Made by a program: the position numbers and the translations under genes
Source: Balamuthia mandrillaris
Lineage: Eukaryota > Discosea > Longamoebia > Balamuthiidae
Direction: 5' to 3'
Length of the DNA stretch: 64,000 nt
Assembly (NCBI GenBank): GCA_031835245.1
Contig: JAVKOQ010000023.1
Coordinates: forward strand, 287,441 to 351,440
Notes under the pieces: generated by a model
Database searches by the model: none
What the model was told of the DNA's origin: nothing
The model's input: the letters and a program-made list of their open reading frames with translations, nothing else
In this document: positions 33,690 through 49,529 of the stretch, piece after piece
How positions within the stretch are numbered: position 1 is the stretch's first letter
How the letters are laid out: the number at the start of each line of letters is the position of its first letter

Positions 33690-35223
33690 CTCTCTTTCTC
33701 CCTCTCTCATCTTATGTATGTATACAGTGGCCCAGCAAAGAAGGGAACGGGGAAGGCAGTCATCCTCTTCATCGAAACACACTAAAACTCGTAGCAACAA
33801 CTCAGAGCTGGATGCTGGCGTTGAGGAGCGATTGCAAATAATATCTGGAGATAATAATAGCAAAGCAAAGCGCAGGGAACAAAGACTTCGCAGCAACAGT
33901 GCCTCCAAAGAAGAGCTGTCCCTCTCCACCGAATTGCTTCCATCCAACAGTGACCCAGTAATTCTAGAACCGAATGGAGCTACCGACTTGAGCGGCGAGA
34001 CCAACATGGATTCATTGACAAAGAAGCAACGCAGGAGGAGCGATGACATCCTCGAGATTAAACAGAAGGAAATGACTAAAGAGGAGCTTGCCAACGTGGT
34101 CGATCAAGCCATTCCAGAGGAAGTGCAACCACAACAAAAACAAGATGCACAGCAGCGCCAGCCACAACCTCCTGATCTTTCTTCGCCATCAGCATCAGCG
34201 TCCTCGTTATCATCATCAGCAACTCAGATACGTGGTAGATCGAGCTCACGTCCAACTCCCAACAACAACATCAACTCCAAAGACAACTCGCGAAGGAGAA
34301 GTAGGAGCCAAGATCGTAGGCACAGGCACAGCATGGAGGTAAATAAACGAGACAAGATGTGGCTAGACAAAAAGCTGAGTGCTGCTTCGTTGTTGGACCA
34401 AAGAGAAGTCAGCAGGACTTCTTCTTTACCCAGTGCTTCCGCCTCTTCTACTACTATAAGTGCAGTATCTTCTTCGACTTCATCTTCTGCTTATATTCGA
34501 GCTCAAAAGAAAGGAAATCTGAAAGAGAGAAGCAACAGCGGCAACAACGTCAACACGAGCAATAACACCAGCAACAACAAAAGAGGAAAGGATAATGTGA
34601 CCGACTCAAATGCAGTTGTGTCGCTGGAAACGTTGAACGAACAGAGAAAGCGGATGGAAGAGGAAGTGAAGATGAAGGAAAGAGAATTGCAAAAGATCAA
34701 AGACATTAGGGAACAATTCGAACAAAGACGAAAGGAGGCAGAGCTACGAAGAAGAGAGGCAGCTCTCTTTGGAGGATCCTTGTCCTTCCAGGAGGAAGAC
34801 GGCGCTTCTCCCATGCGTGGCAGGAGAAGGGTCGTTACACCAACTTCTTCCTCTTCTTCCTTGACCAGAATCCGAGATAAAGATTGGAGGAAGGAAGGCA
34901 ATGATAGCGTTAACAAGGACCTTAGAGACAGGACATTCTCGGAAAGGGAGCGGCAGAAAGAGAAGAAAGGAGGAGCGAAGAAAGAGAAAGACAGAGAAAG
35001 ATACAAGGAACATTCGGAGAAAGAAGCCAAAGATAGCGACACGCAGAAAACAAAAGAGGAACTGAAATCGGAAATTGCTCGAATGGAGGCCGAATTGAAC
35101 GCGGAACGAGAAATGAGGAAGAAGCTGGAGGAAAGCACTCTCAACATGGCCAAGGACGTGGACCAGCTCAAGAACCTCGTGGCCCTGCTCGTTCAGGACA
35201 AATCAAAGCCACAGGATGGTTGA
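30926..35223 (+). CDS. RhoGAP-SH3 protein with long disordered/coiled-coil tail
   Basis: Starts MKGRRNTLKHSLSKFANL at 30926, a Lys-rich leader. RhoGAP exons follow: PLELLLEKHPGSCVPPFIEK, GVEGIFRISGDVNDVKATKR (the Arg finger is in GIFRISG), LNLWQCSPHTLCSLLKMFVR, ELPDPLF, FMLKRLMQLLNEVV, and NKMIVNSLATVFGPNIIRPS. An SH3 domain comes next (VGLVKADYDYQASRGEEDE; DIIWLMDRDESDESGWWKGE; VVGFFPNTYV). Downstream are a Glu-rich stretch, a Pro-rich motif (PPNKPLPPIPLPAVRP) that could bind SH3 domains, Ser/Pro-rich linkers, and a C-terminal charged coiled coil (about 34,640-35,210; EEVKMKERELQKIKDIREQF). Known role of the family: GTP hydrolysis on Rho/Rac GTPases, controlling actin. CT microsatellites fill introns at 32064-32102, 32884-32935 and 33640-33690. 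The last intron may contain a short 33.7-kb exon join that I could not settle. Confidence 0.87.
32064..32102 (+). repeat. CT microsatellite in RhoGAP gene intron
   Basis: About 19 CT units on the sense strand, within the intron between the RhoGAP and SH3 exons. Confidence 0.9.
33640..33712 (+). repeat. CT microsatellite in RhoGAP gene intron
   Basis: About 22 uninterrupted CT units on the sense strand, then a CTC/TTT mix before the TATACAG acceptor. Confidence 0.9.
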
Positions 35224-35259
35224 GAGTGAAAACCGCCATTTTGGTGGCTTTCCAAGTTT

Positions 35260-35342
35260 TGTCGACATTAAATGTTTTACTGGGTCGACCCGGTATCATT
35301 TCGAGATCTTGTCGACACCGTGACGTAGTAATTTTGTCGACA
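35260..35342. promoter_or_regulatory. Cluster of four GTCGAC palindromes (three as TGTCGACA)
   Basis: TGTCGACA occurs at 35260-35267, 35310-35317 and 35335-35342, and GGTCGACC at 35283-35290, all within 83 bp directly upstream of the ATG at 35402. The first copy shares the 13-mer GTCGACATTAAAT with 1982-1994, upstream of the tomosyn gene. The spacing and position suggest binding sites for a dimeric transcription factor. Confidence 0.5.
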
Positions 35343-35401
35343 GTTGCAGACACGAAAGAAAGCCACAAAAGAAAAGAAAAGGAAAAAAAGGGTACAAGCA
35401 G

Positions 35402-37790
35402 ATGCAGTTATCCTGTCCTTGCTCCAACCTTACCCTCCACTTAACGGGGACCCCAGAACCATTGGAGAATGCAAAGCTCTTGAGATCCGCATCTGATCCT
35501 TCGTCGTCCGTATTTTCAAAAGTAGGGAGGGGTCTCCTCGGTCTCGGCGGCATTACTCAGGTTTTCTTTTCTTCCTCTTCTCCTTCCTTTTCTTCTTCTT
35601 GTTCTTCTTCTTCTTGTTCTTGTTCTTCTTCTTCTTCTTCTTCTTCTTCTTCTTCTTCTTCTTGGTTTTTATCTGACCAACAAACACAAAGTAGAAATTG
35701 GAATATTTGACGAGTACATCTCGAAGTTTTCATCTTTATCAAACAGAGCAAGAAGGAGAAGAAGAACCACAACAACAGCAAGTGATAGCCAAAAAATGTT
35801 TGGGCTGCAACATGTGGGTCTATGCTGTGTCTTCGTTGGCGGAGGACAAGGAGAAGAAGAGACGGCACTCGATGGAGGACGGCAGCAGCCTTATACAGCA
35901 GCAAGAAGAGGTTTGGGTGGACATGGCCTTGGTGGAGTCTGGGTCCCAAATGAAGAGCATTGAAGAGGACCCGTCTTACTCGCCTTGCTTCCGTTTGTTA
36001 CTTTCCACAAACTCTGAAGTACGTTGTTCATGTTCTTCTAATTCTTGTTCTTTTGTTGTTGTTGTTCTTTGGCATTTGCAGCTTCTGCTGCTTCTTCGTC
36101 GTTCTGCTTCTCCTTCTCTTTCTTCTCCTCGTTACTTCTATTTTTTACTGATCCCATTAAAGTCAAGAGCACCAAGCCCAACGTTTTTATCAGGTATTGC
36201 CTTTTGACCATGTATTCTTCTGCTCCTTTGCAAAGACTGATACCAAGCTTTTATTATTGATTAATAAAGGGCAACGCCTGTCCATGCATCCCGATGCTTA
36301 CCTCCTGGAGCAACACGTGCAAACGCACATCACAAAACAAACGCAGCTCATGGAAGAAAGGATAAAGTACAGCACCTCTTTTCTCTTTTTACCCCTTATT
36401 CTCTTGTATCAGCTAGATTTGACAGTATCTATAGGGAGTTTATAGAGAAGGAAAAACAGCAGCTTAAAGAACTGGAGAACCGGGCCAACGAAGACAAACT
36501 GCTAGTTCTTTCATTGCATCTGCAAAACAAGGAGACAGCTCCAAATACCAAGAGCATAACAGAACCAGTACCTCTTCAGAAGACCCAATCTAGTTCTCAG
36601 GTTTCACCTCGTTCTTATATGCTTGTTCTTGTTCTTGTTCTTTTCTTGTTCTTGTTCTTGTTCTTGTTCTTGTTCTTGTTCTTGTTCTTGTTCTTGTTCT
36701 TGTTCTTCTTCTTGTTCTTGTTCTTCTTCTTGTTCTTGTTCTTCTTAGACTTATTCTTCTTTTCCACATTCTTCTTCTTCTTCTTCTTATGCCGCTTCTT
36801 CTTCTCCTCCTGCTTGCTTTTTCCTTTTCTTCTAAACCTGAATTTGTCCGTGCAGCTATGGATGAGCCTAAAGAACGACTTGATAAGCACAGCATCAGCG
36901 CTCAGCGAAAGGACGCATATCTCAACAGGCGCTGGCTTTCTTCACAGGTCCACCGACGAAGGAGGCAGTGGAAGTGAAAGTGAAAACAACTCTCCACAGT
37001 GGGTCAGAACGAACAGTGGTAATGGTGAGCAAAAAACAAGCAACATTGAAGGCCCTACAACGGTTCCTGTAGTCGCTGCAACAGCCCCAACCAAGATGCA
37101 TCTTCCTTCAAAGTTGTTCGAACAGAGGAACGCAAACGGAGGAAAGGAAAAAGAAAAAGATAACGTACCAAACACGACTATCCCAAAAACCTCAGCAAAA
37201 GAAAAGAAGCAGCAAGGAGAAGGTGGAGAGTTGCCCTCTATCTTCAGTTTTGAGGACGAAGAATTAGAACTCGACACAAATGAAAACGAAATTGTTGACG
37301 AAGAAGAAGAGGAAGAGGAGGAAGAAGAGGAAGAGGAGAAAGCAACCTCCAGAGAGGGTAAAGGTGGCGTTCGAATGAGACGACTTCACACAACTTCACA
37401 AGACACACAAAACAACAACACGAACGCGAATGATAGCAACGCGCTGCCCTACGGCACCTCCCTCCCCGTTGCCATTCTTCTCCCTTCGTTGCAACAAAGA
37501 AGACGATCCTCTGGCGCTGGTGGAAGAAGTGTTACGCATAGATCTGTTTCGGACTGGAGTGATGCTGTGGCCGATGTGGATGACGGCATATCTTCCGATC
37601 GGAACAGTGACAAAGTACGTCCTTTATTATTTTATATTCCGTTTTGTTGTGTGCGGATGAATGTTTGAATTCTATACTCTATGCTATACTTATTGGTGCT
37701 CAAAAATATTGCTAGTTCATTGTTCCGCATGAATACTCGAAGAGCGTGCGACCACCCAGCGAGTTGGACAAATTGTTGGACCGACCTTAA
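35402..37790 (+). CDS. Unrecognised multi-domain protein with CxxC motif and acidic low-complexity region
   Basis: The exon chain by frame is 35402 to about 35560 (MQLSCPCSNLTLHLTG to LGGITQ), about 35692-36019 (KLEYLTSTSRSFHLY; AKKCLGCNMWVYAVSSL), a short exon near 36164-36192, one joining GQRLSMHPDAYLLEQHV to KFDSIYREFIEKEKQQL, about 36856-37616, and a last exon ending FIVPHEYSKSVRPPSELDKL then LDRP with stop at 37788-37790. The middle is a coiled coil (36,290-36,540); the large exon is Ser/Asn-rich with a run of about 16 Glu near 37,300-37,340. KCLGCNMW may be half of a metal site. The first and last exons look folded and conserved, but I cannot name the family. GTCGAC palindromes lie just upstream. 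Confidence 0.6.
36616..36790 (+). repeat. CTTGTT hexamer and TTC repeat in intron
   Basis: About 18 CTTGTT units then TTC-rich sequence on the sense strand, between the SSSQ donor exon and the acceptor before CTATGGATGAGCC. Another TTC tract in the same gene spans 35570-35664. Confidence 0.9.
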
Positions 37791-38406
37791 CCAACAAAAA
37801 AGAACGTGCTTCCCCTCCTCTTCGGTCAAAACAAACACGACCGCCCGCTTTTTCTTTTTCTCTCCTCTTTCTCTCTCTCCTGTGTGTGAATAATAAATGA
37901 TTATTGGACCAGTTTTTTTCTGAATTCTGATAGGCGAGTCGACCAGATCAATGCTCCTCAAGCATTACAGATCTCCATCGAAAACCCTCGCGCGCCCCGC
38001 AATTTTTGCTGTAGCCTGTCGGTGGTGTTCGCACAAAAAAAAAAGAAGGAAAAGAAGAACAAGTAGAACAGCTGGGTAGCGAGCAGCAAGGCCACTTTTT
38101 TTTTTTTTTTACAAAAAAAAAAACCCCAACCACCTCCCTACCACCTTCTGCCTTCCCGCCCCCGCCCCACACTCTTCTTTTTTTTCTGGAAGGAAGGGAG
38201 TTGGTTTTTTTTTTGCTCTCTCAGGTCATATAACTCATTTTGATCCGGTCTTTTGTTTTTTTTAATTTTTTGGTGGTGGAACAACGAAAACAAAAAAGAG
38301 AGACCAAAGTAAGATTTTGGAGCTGTGGGTTTGGTTTGGGTTGGATGAGAAGGAGGGCAGAAGTTAACGAAAGCAGTGGTAGTACGGGAAGAAAGGAACA
38401 AACAGG
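37791..38406. other. Intergenic region with poly-T/poly-A runs
   Basis: Contains AATAAA at 37891-37896 (possible polyadenylation signal), a T15/A11 near-palindrome at 38095-38124, and a GTCGAC at 37938-37943. No exon supported. Confidence 0.5.
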
Positions 38407-41400
38407 ATGGAAGATTGGGACGAAGCGGAGAGAGCGTGGCAAGCCCAAGTACAACAACAGTTAGCCGAGCTACAAGGAGGAGGTGAATACGAAGGTGTGC
38501 CGTTGCTTCTTTCTCTCTCTCTCTTTCTCTCCACCTCTATTCTCTCTTCTCTTTATCATTATTTGTTGTTTTGCTTACAATCAAAAAAAAAGGAGGCGAA
38601 GAAGACGAGGATGAGGACGAGTTTGAAAGGGCGTGGCGAGCCGCCGTTCAAGCTCAAATACAACAACAAGAAGATGGTTCGTTCTTTGCTTTCCTTCTTT
38701 TTTTGTTACCAACAAAAAAAAGAACCTAACTTGTTGTTCCGTTTCTTAACAATTACAACAGCGGAGCTGACTGACTTGATGATGGACGAAGAGGAAAGAG
38801 CTCACTATGAGAAACTGTACAGTAACACCCGCCAAAACGCAGAGAGCACCATCAACTACTCCAAAGCTGACGAATTGAATCGACAAAGGCAACCCTCTCT
38901 TTCCTTCTATTCTTTTTGTCTCTTTTTTTTTCCAACTTTTGCTCTGCTTCCCTTTCTCTTGTTCTCTCGTTCTCTGCTTCTTGCTCTTGCCGTTCTGCTT
39001 CTTCTCTTTAGTCGCTTTTCTAGTTGTTTTTGTGTTACCTTCTTGTCGTTTTTAGTATTTATTTCGTTTTTTCGAAGGAGATGTTAACTTTGTGTGATTG
39101 TTTAAATAATAAATAGATGGGAATTGATGAGGCACCAAAAGGACTACGCGGCTGGTATGAGGGAACTTCGCAAGTCGGCCGCCTGTTTGGATATCATCAT
39201 GCTCAATATGGGTCTCAAAGGAGAGAATGACCGTAAGACTTCTCTCCTTTCTTCATTTGTAATAGTGCTACGTTAACGTAACAACAAATGCAGGCGGCGG
39301 AGCTGTTTTAAAAGGAGGTATATTGCGGAAACAAATGGACATGGTTCAGATAGACAAGCGAATGACTCTTCGGATGACCAATAAAACGCGTCCGCGAGTT
39401 CGCTCGCCGTTTCTACCTGGTCCCACCAAAAAGTCTGTCATATTTAAATTAACGGCCGAACAAGAACAAAGGTTCTCTTTTGTTTTCTGATCATTTTTTT
39501 CTGTTCATAAGAATCGGCAAAAAAACTCATGCATGATCAAATGGACAGTGTACAAGAGAAAGAGTTCCTGGAAGAGCAATTCAGATTGATGTATGAGCAC
39601 GCAATGGCACAGGAAGCACAACAGCAACTGCCACTGGATATCAAAACGCCCGACGACGAGGAATTCCTCAAGATGTCAATTCAATTCATCGAAGACTACA
39701 CAGAGGAAGAACGGAGAATGCAGGAAGAGAGCGAAAAGATCCGACAAATGGAGGAGCAAGTACGAAGACTGGAAATGGAACTGGCGGCAGAGGAACAAGC
39801 GTTGAAGAAAGTAGAAGGAGGGGAGGCAAAAGCAGATGCAGTGCAACAAGAAAACAATAAAAAAGAGAAGAGCGAAGCGACTGTCAGCGCGGAGGAGGCT
39901 TTAGCGGCAGAGGAAGTCGCAGCGGCAGAAGCGGAAGCCACCAACTCGAAACTGGCAAAGAAAGTGAAGCGCGGCACGAAAGGTTTCGAGGGCGAATTCA
40001 TGGCAGAAGTGCATCGACTATTGCAGGAAGACGATAGAAAACGTGCCGCTGCCGCTGCTGCAAGTGGAGAAGGAGAAGAACAATTAACTGTTGACAATGA
40101 AAAGAAAGAAGAAGGAGAACAGAAGAATGAAGGAAATGACGTGGCTGATTACCAAACGCGGTTGGAGGCAAGAATCAAAAGAGGAACGAAAGGCTTTGGC
40201 GGAGAATTTATAACGCAGGTACACGACATGTTGGAGAAGGACGAGGAAGAAAAGGCACAGTCAAAGAAAGAGAAAGCTGAGCAGCCAGCCCAAACGGCGG
40301 AGAGAAATCTGACGCCAGAGGAGGCAGCAGAAGAGGAAGAGATTAAAGCGCGCTTGCGTCGAGCAAACACCTTGGAAGAAAGAATCAAGAGAGGAACAAA
40401 AGGTCTTACCGGCGAATTCATCAATCAAGTACACGAAATGTTGGAAAATGACGACGAAGACGATGACGATGATGATGACGACGATGATGACGAAAAACAA
40501 CCAGGCCCTCCTGCGCCTGTTTCCCACAACCTTATTGGCAGACCGGGTCGTTCCGGAAGATGGGTCCGCGATCCTCCTCCAGGTGGAGCAGATCCTTCAC
40601 AGCCAACGTCACCACGAAGTGCGGCAGCTGCTGCCGCTCAACAGCCGAAACCAGCGTCACCAAGAAGCGCCACTAGAGGTCCTCCCCCCAAGGTTCCTCC
40701 TCGAAGCGCCATGGCCTCTGTAGGCCTTCACAGCAGCCCCGTTCAAGACCTACTGCAAAAGGAAGAGCAACGACAGCAGACGGTGCACCTCCAGCCGAAG
40801 ACTGTAGCTGTTCCCATTGCTGCTGCCTCTGCCAAGAAGGGTCGCACCCAATCGAGTGCCCCTGCTCTCCAAACCCCTGCTTCTCCTGCTTCTACCACTG
40901 CCGCTGGGTCATCTCCCTCGCGGGCTGAACAGCTGAAACAAATAGGAGGAGGAAGCGGAGGAGGAGCTCATGTAAGCCGCCTTCGCAGCAGACCAAGAGC
41001 CAGCGCCACCTCCGAAACTTTCTCTCCCCCTTCCCCTGAATCTTCTCCTCGTTCTCCTGCTTCTTCTCCTCGTTCTTCTTCGCCTCGTTCTTCTTCTTCA
41101 CCTCGTTCTACTTCTCCTCGCTCCGCTCCTTCTGCCACCACCACTCCTTCATCACCAGGAAGCAAACGACATAACACTATTCCTTCTCCCGCAAAAACCA
41201 GCACCGACACTAACGCGTCTTCTCCACGCTCTCCTGCTGCTGCCCCTTCTTCGGGTCCTACCAAGAAACAACCGGTGTGGGCTGCTTCGGTGGGCCATCG
41301 CATCTCGTTGTTCGAGCAAAAGGACGAGGAGGAGAAGCAGAAGAGCATCGAGTATCAGAGAAGTCAGGCCAGGAGGCAACGGTTGGACAACGCCAGAGAA

Positions 41401-41466
41401 CTCATTCTCGCCAAAGGTGGACAGATGTTGGCCGCCAGCAAAGGAGGCAGCTTCCGTGCCAAGTGA
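38407..41466 (+). CDS. Coiled-coil protein with three KRGTKGF-x-GEF repeats and Ser-Pro-Arg tail
   Basis: Starts MEDWDEAERAWQAQVQQQLA at 38407; a second exon repeats the same idea (EFERAWRAAVQAQIQQQ), so the N-terminus has a duplicated ERAW-x-A-x-VQ-type helix. Exons near 38,760-39,475 encode mixed sequence (RPRVRSPFLPGPTKKSVIFK). The large final exon (about 39,515-41,466) is a charged coiled coil with three copies of a ~24-residue unit: KRGTKGFEGEFMAEVHRLL (about 39,967), KRGTKGFGGEFITQVHDML (about 40,174) and KRGTKGLTGEFINQVHEML (about 40,384), each followed by an acidic patch; the third leads into about 15 Asp. The C-terminal third is Pro/Ser with SPR motifs, ending in a helix (ASVGHRISLFEQKDEEEK). 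The repeat is not one I recognise; spacing of basic head and amphipathic helix hints at a binding peptide. Confidence 0.68.
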
Positions 41467-41737
41467 TTGCCCCCCTTTTTTTTACACTGTGCGGCGGGGT
41501 GCTTGTTTTTATTATCGTTTTGTTGTTTTTGTGGCTTGTTATTTAAAAAAAATAGTAGTTTGGTTTGTAAAACACGACGAAGGCGACATTTGAAAAAAAA
41601 AAAAACAGAACCAACAGCAAACGTTATAAGGTGTTAGAATGACTTGATTAATTTGTTTGGTAATGTTTTCTAATACAACACATAAAGAAGAGAAGAAAAA
41701 AAGGTTACACAAGGCCATATTTTCCTCCATCTTTTCT
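41467..41737. other. Convergent 3' spacer between repeat protein and GMF gene
   Basis: AT-rich with A- and T-runs; probable overlapping 3' untranslated regions. No exon. Confidence 0.5.
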
Positions 41738-42622
41738 TTACTTGAAGAAATCCAGCTTCTCTTTCAGCCACGTCTCCGTCATTTTCTCAGGATCCTCCAC
41801 CGACAACAACTAACGAACAAAATGCGATTAGGTGATGATAAAAAGATAGAAGCAGATGGAGAGAGAGAGAGAGAGAGAGAGAGACGCAAGAGAAAGAAGA
41901 GAAAGAGTAACATAGAAAGAGAACCTTTTGGACTTGAAGAGCCTCAACAATAATAGGCTTGGTGGAAGCGTAGAGAATGTTGAGCTTGGTGTTGATACCA
42001 GGAGGGCAGTAGTAGATGAAGACCAACGGGTAGGACACTCGGCCATCGGTGTGCTCCCATTTGTAACTTGGAGAGCGCCATCAATGATGGGAAACGACAA
42101 AAACAAAAAAAAGGTAGCGCACCTGTAAGCGATGTAGCGAGGGGCAGAGGGCGGCAGCTCAGCGGCGATTTGCTCAATGCTAATATTGTCGCTGGTGTAG
42201 TCCACCACCACTTCCAAGGACTTGGGATTGATTTTCACTGTTAGCGGAGAGAGAGAGCGCGCGAGAAGAAATGTCTTTGAGAGTTTGATCGTAAGGTGTA
42301 AGGCAGAGCGAGACTTACTGACGAAGCAGTGGTTAGCTTGGTCCTTGGAGGTCTTGAACTTGAGGAACTGATCCTTGATCTCATCGGGGATCTTGCAAGT
42401 GGTAGTCTGGCCACCTTGTTGCTATTTTAAATCAAACAGTGTTTTGTTTTTTTTTTTTTTAAAGAAGTGCAAACAAACAAGCTAGAAACGTAACGAAAAC
42501 TTTCAAGACAATATCAAAAATTAAACCAAAAAAAAATGCGAGAGTGTACAATGAGCGCCATATAAACGCGACCCAACAAAAAAACAAACAAACTCACGTA
42601 CGGGTAATTGTTGCATCCACAT
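41738..42622 (-). CDS. Glia maturation factor family protein (ADF-homology domain)
   Basis: Five exons on the minus strand: MWMQQLP (ATG 42622; alternative ATG at 42616), QQGGQTTTCKIPDEIKDQF with FLKFKTSKDQANHCFV, MKINPKSLEVVVDYTSDN to RYIAYR, YKWEHTDGRVSYPLVFIYY to ALQVQK, and LLSVEDPEKMTETWLKEKLD ending FFK at 41738. HTDGRVSYPL and MTETWLKEKLDFF match GMF of animals and yeast far better than cofilin. GMF binds Arp2/3 complex, promotes debranching of actin filaments and blocks new branches. The whole protein is about 140 residues, the normal length. A GA tract (CT on the sense strand) lies in the intron at 41859-41884. Divergent from the SDR gene, 250 bp between starts. Confidence 0.93.
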
Positions 42623-42822
42623 TGTGTTTGGCTATAAGATTTTTTTGGTGGTTTCCACGGTGAAGAATGAATTACCTGGCTGCTGCTGCTGCTGTTTGTC
42701 TTCTCCGCCGCCGTTTTCCTTTTTCCTTTTTCCTTTTTCCTTTTTTTTTTTGCAATTTTACCGGACGAGGGTTCGAAGTGCTGATGTCACCGATTGCCCT
42801 AGATCACGTGGATGCCAGATCA

Positions 42823-42830
42823 TGTCGACA
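42823..42830. promoter_or_regulatory. TGTCGACA palindrome in GMF/SDR divergent promoter
   Basis: CATGTCGACATG forms a 12-bp palindrome 43 bp upstream of the SDR start codon, in the 250-bp divergent spacer. Confidence 0.45.
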
Positions 42831-42872
42831 TGAATTCGATATAAGATCACAACAAGAACGAAAGAAAGAAGA

Positions 42873-44112
42873 ATGAGCAGCGGCAACAAGGACGGCGTCA
42901 ATGTGGAGTCCCTGTTTTCGGTCAAGGACAAGGTTGGTTGTCTGCGTGTGTGTGTGACTGTTGTTGCATAAAGTTTTCTTCCTTTTTGGCCAAAAAAAAG
43001 AGGAAGGTTCGCTGAACAGATTTAATGCGCAGGTTGTCCTGGTCACCGGTGGAGGGCGTGGCATTGGAGAGATGATCGCGGAGGGCTTTGTGGCCAATGG
43101 TGCTAAGGTCTACATATGTTCTCGCAACCATAAGGCCTGCTCCGATGTGGCAAAGGAACTCACAGCCCGAGGCCCTGGTCGCTGCTACCCCATCGGACAA
43201 GATGGTCTCTCTCCTCTGCTTCTCGTCTTCTATGTGATTTGCTTCTCGTTCTATGCTTCTCTCTCTCTCTCTCTTGTCTATGCTTATCTTTCTTCTCTTT
43301 CAACAACCTTTCTTTCTTCTAACCTATATTTCATATTTGCGTATGATGGTGGCAGGTTTGGACCTGTCGCAGGTGTCTCACTGCGAAGCAGTGGCGCAGT
43401 TGCTGAAGGAAAAGGAGGGAAAGCTGGACGTGCTCGTCAACAACTCGGGTTGCACGTGGGGGGAGCCTATGGAGCAGTACCAGGAGAAAGGTTGGGATAA
43501 GGTCATGAACCTCAACGTGAAGGGCGTGTTTTACCTCACTCGGGCGTGCCTTCCCTTGCTCCTGGCCTCTGCTACTCCTGAAAACCCTGCTCGTGTCATC
43601 AACGTTGGTTCCATCGCAGGTTGTATCTCGTTATCCTGCTCTGCTCTCCTTCGTGGTTTGAGAGAGAGAGAGAGAGAGAGAGAGAGGCTATCACCCCCAA
43701 AATAACTTCCTCTTTTGACCCACGAACCATCTCTATCATTCTTCCCACAGGAATAAACCCACAAGTGATCCCCACTTACGCCTACGACAGCAGCAAGGCA
43801 GCAGTGCACATGCTAACGAGGAAGCTCGCCAAGGACCTGGCCGCTCGCCACATTACCGTCAACGCGATAGCGCCAGGATTCGTGCCCAGCAAGATGAGCG
43901 ACCAGATTCTCACCTACATGAGCGAGGAGAGGATTAAGGACATGATCCCGCTGGGTCGCCTGGGTCGCCCCTCCGACATCGCTGGGGCTTGCTTGTATTT
44001 GGCGAGCAGGGCGGCTGCTTGGACCACCGCCATCATATTGCCGGTGGAGGGCGGCGCTGCTGTTAGTCCTACCCCTGAAAGTGCCGCTAGGCTGATGCAG
44101 GCGAATCTCTAA
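42873..44112 (+). CDS. Short-chain dehydrogenase/reductase (SDR, FabG/rhamnolipid reductase-like)
   Basis: ATG at 42873 (MSSGNKDGVNVESLF), exon 1 ends SVKDK before GTTGGT. The Rossmann start VVLVTGGGRGIGEMIAEGF carries the TGxxxGIG motif; KLDVLVNNSGCTWG is the NNxG strand; the catalytic Ser lies in INVGSIAG and YxxxK in TYAYDSSKAAVHMLTRKLA. Then VNAIAPGFVPSKM and the C-terminal GRLGRPSDIAGACLYLASR to the stop at 44110-44112. About 280 residues, NAD(P)H-dependent, classical SDR. The closest remembered relatives are RhlG-like 3-ketoacyl reductases and fungal homologues; substrate undecided. One intron has a GA tract on the sense strand (43662-43688), opposite to the usual CT bias. Confidence 0.9.
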
Positions 44113-44195
44113 CTATCCTTATCTCTTTCTTCTTAATAATTATTTAATGCACACGCGAGTGCAGATAGGGTGGGAGAAGGTAAATTGGTGGCTGT

Positions 44196-48878
<4,683 letters not shown>

Positions 48879-49529
48879 GTCCTCCTCTGCTACGCAATCC
48901 CGCTCCGATGCAGCAACCTTCGTTTGTGTATTTCAGACTGTGCAAAGGGAAAAAAAGGAGAGGAAGGGGGGACAAGGAGAGGGGCGGATAGATAGAAACC
49001 TTTTTAATCGTCAATAACTCTCTTTGGTTTTCACGTCTCTTCCCGCTTTCTTCTTCATGCATGCAAACACCTGAGGGGCTGAAAGAAAATTTTCATGAGG
49101 GGTCATTTCGTTTCCTGTTGATGTCCATGAATTTTCATGAGGAGTAAGTGTCGACAATGAACAGCAATGATGTCACCAAAGCGGAGTATGTCGACAGAGA
49201 CGTGGCGGTCAACCTCAAAAGTCAACAGCCAAACGGGGAGAAATCTCGCGTAGAACAGTTTGATTTACGGCAGAACTCCGAAACTCCAGTCGGCACATAT
49301 TCAAAAAAGGACGATTTTCCTTGTTTCTTCCGCTGGTTTTGCTCGTGTTGGTTGGTCTGCCGCGCACAGAAAAAGCGAGAGAGCGTTGTTGTTGGCAGGG
49401 GGCAGCAGAGAGAGACAAGCCTTGTGTCACAGATCTCAATTTTGCTTTCTGTTTCTTTTTTTTTTTTTTGGGGGTTTTACTTCTTTTTCTATTTTCTTCT
49501 TTTCATACACACAAACACACACACACACA
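48879..49529. promoter_or_regulatory. Divergent spacer between Doa10 and SND1 genes
   Basis: Two TGTCGACA palindromes lie at 49149-49156 and 49189-49196, and a direct repeat ATTTTCATGAGG at about 49090-49101 and 49132-49143. A frame starting ATG 49163 (NSNDVTKAEYVD) stays open into the SND1 leader but shows no family match; it may be a leader exon or chance. Confidence 0.45.

Noticed and set aside
49163-49520. Upstream protein beginning MNSNDVTKAEYV
   Set aside because: No splice partner or family match; may be leader sequence of SND1, so it is not called as a gene.
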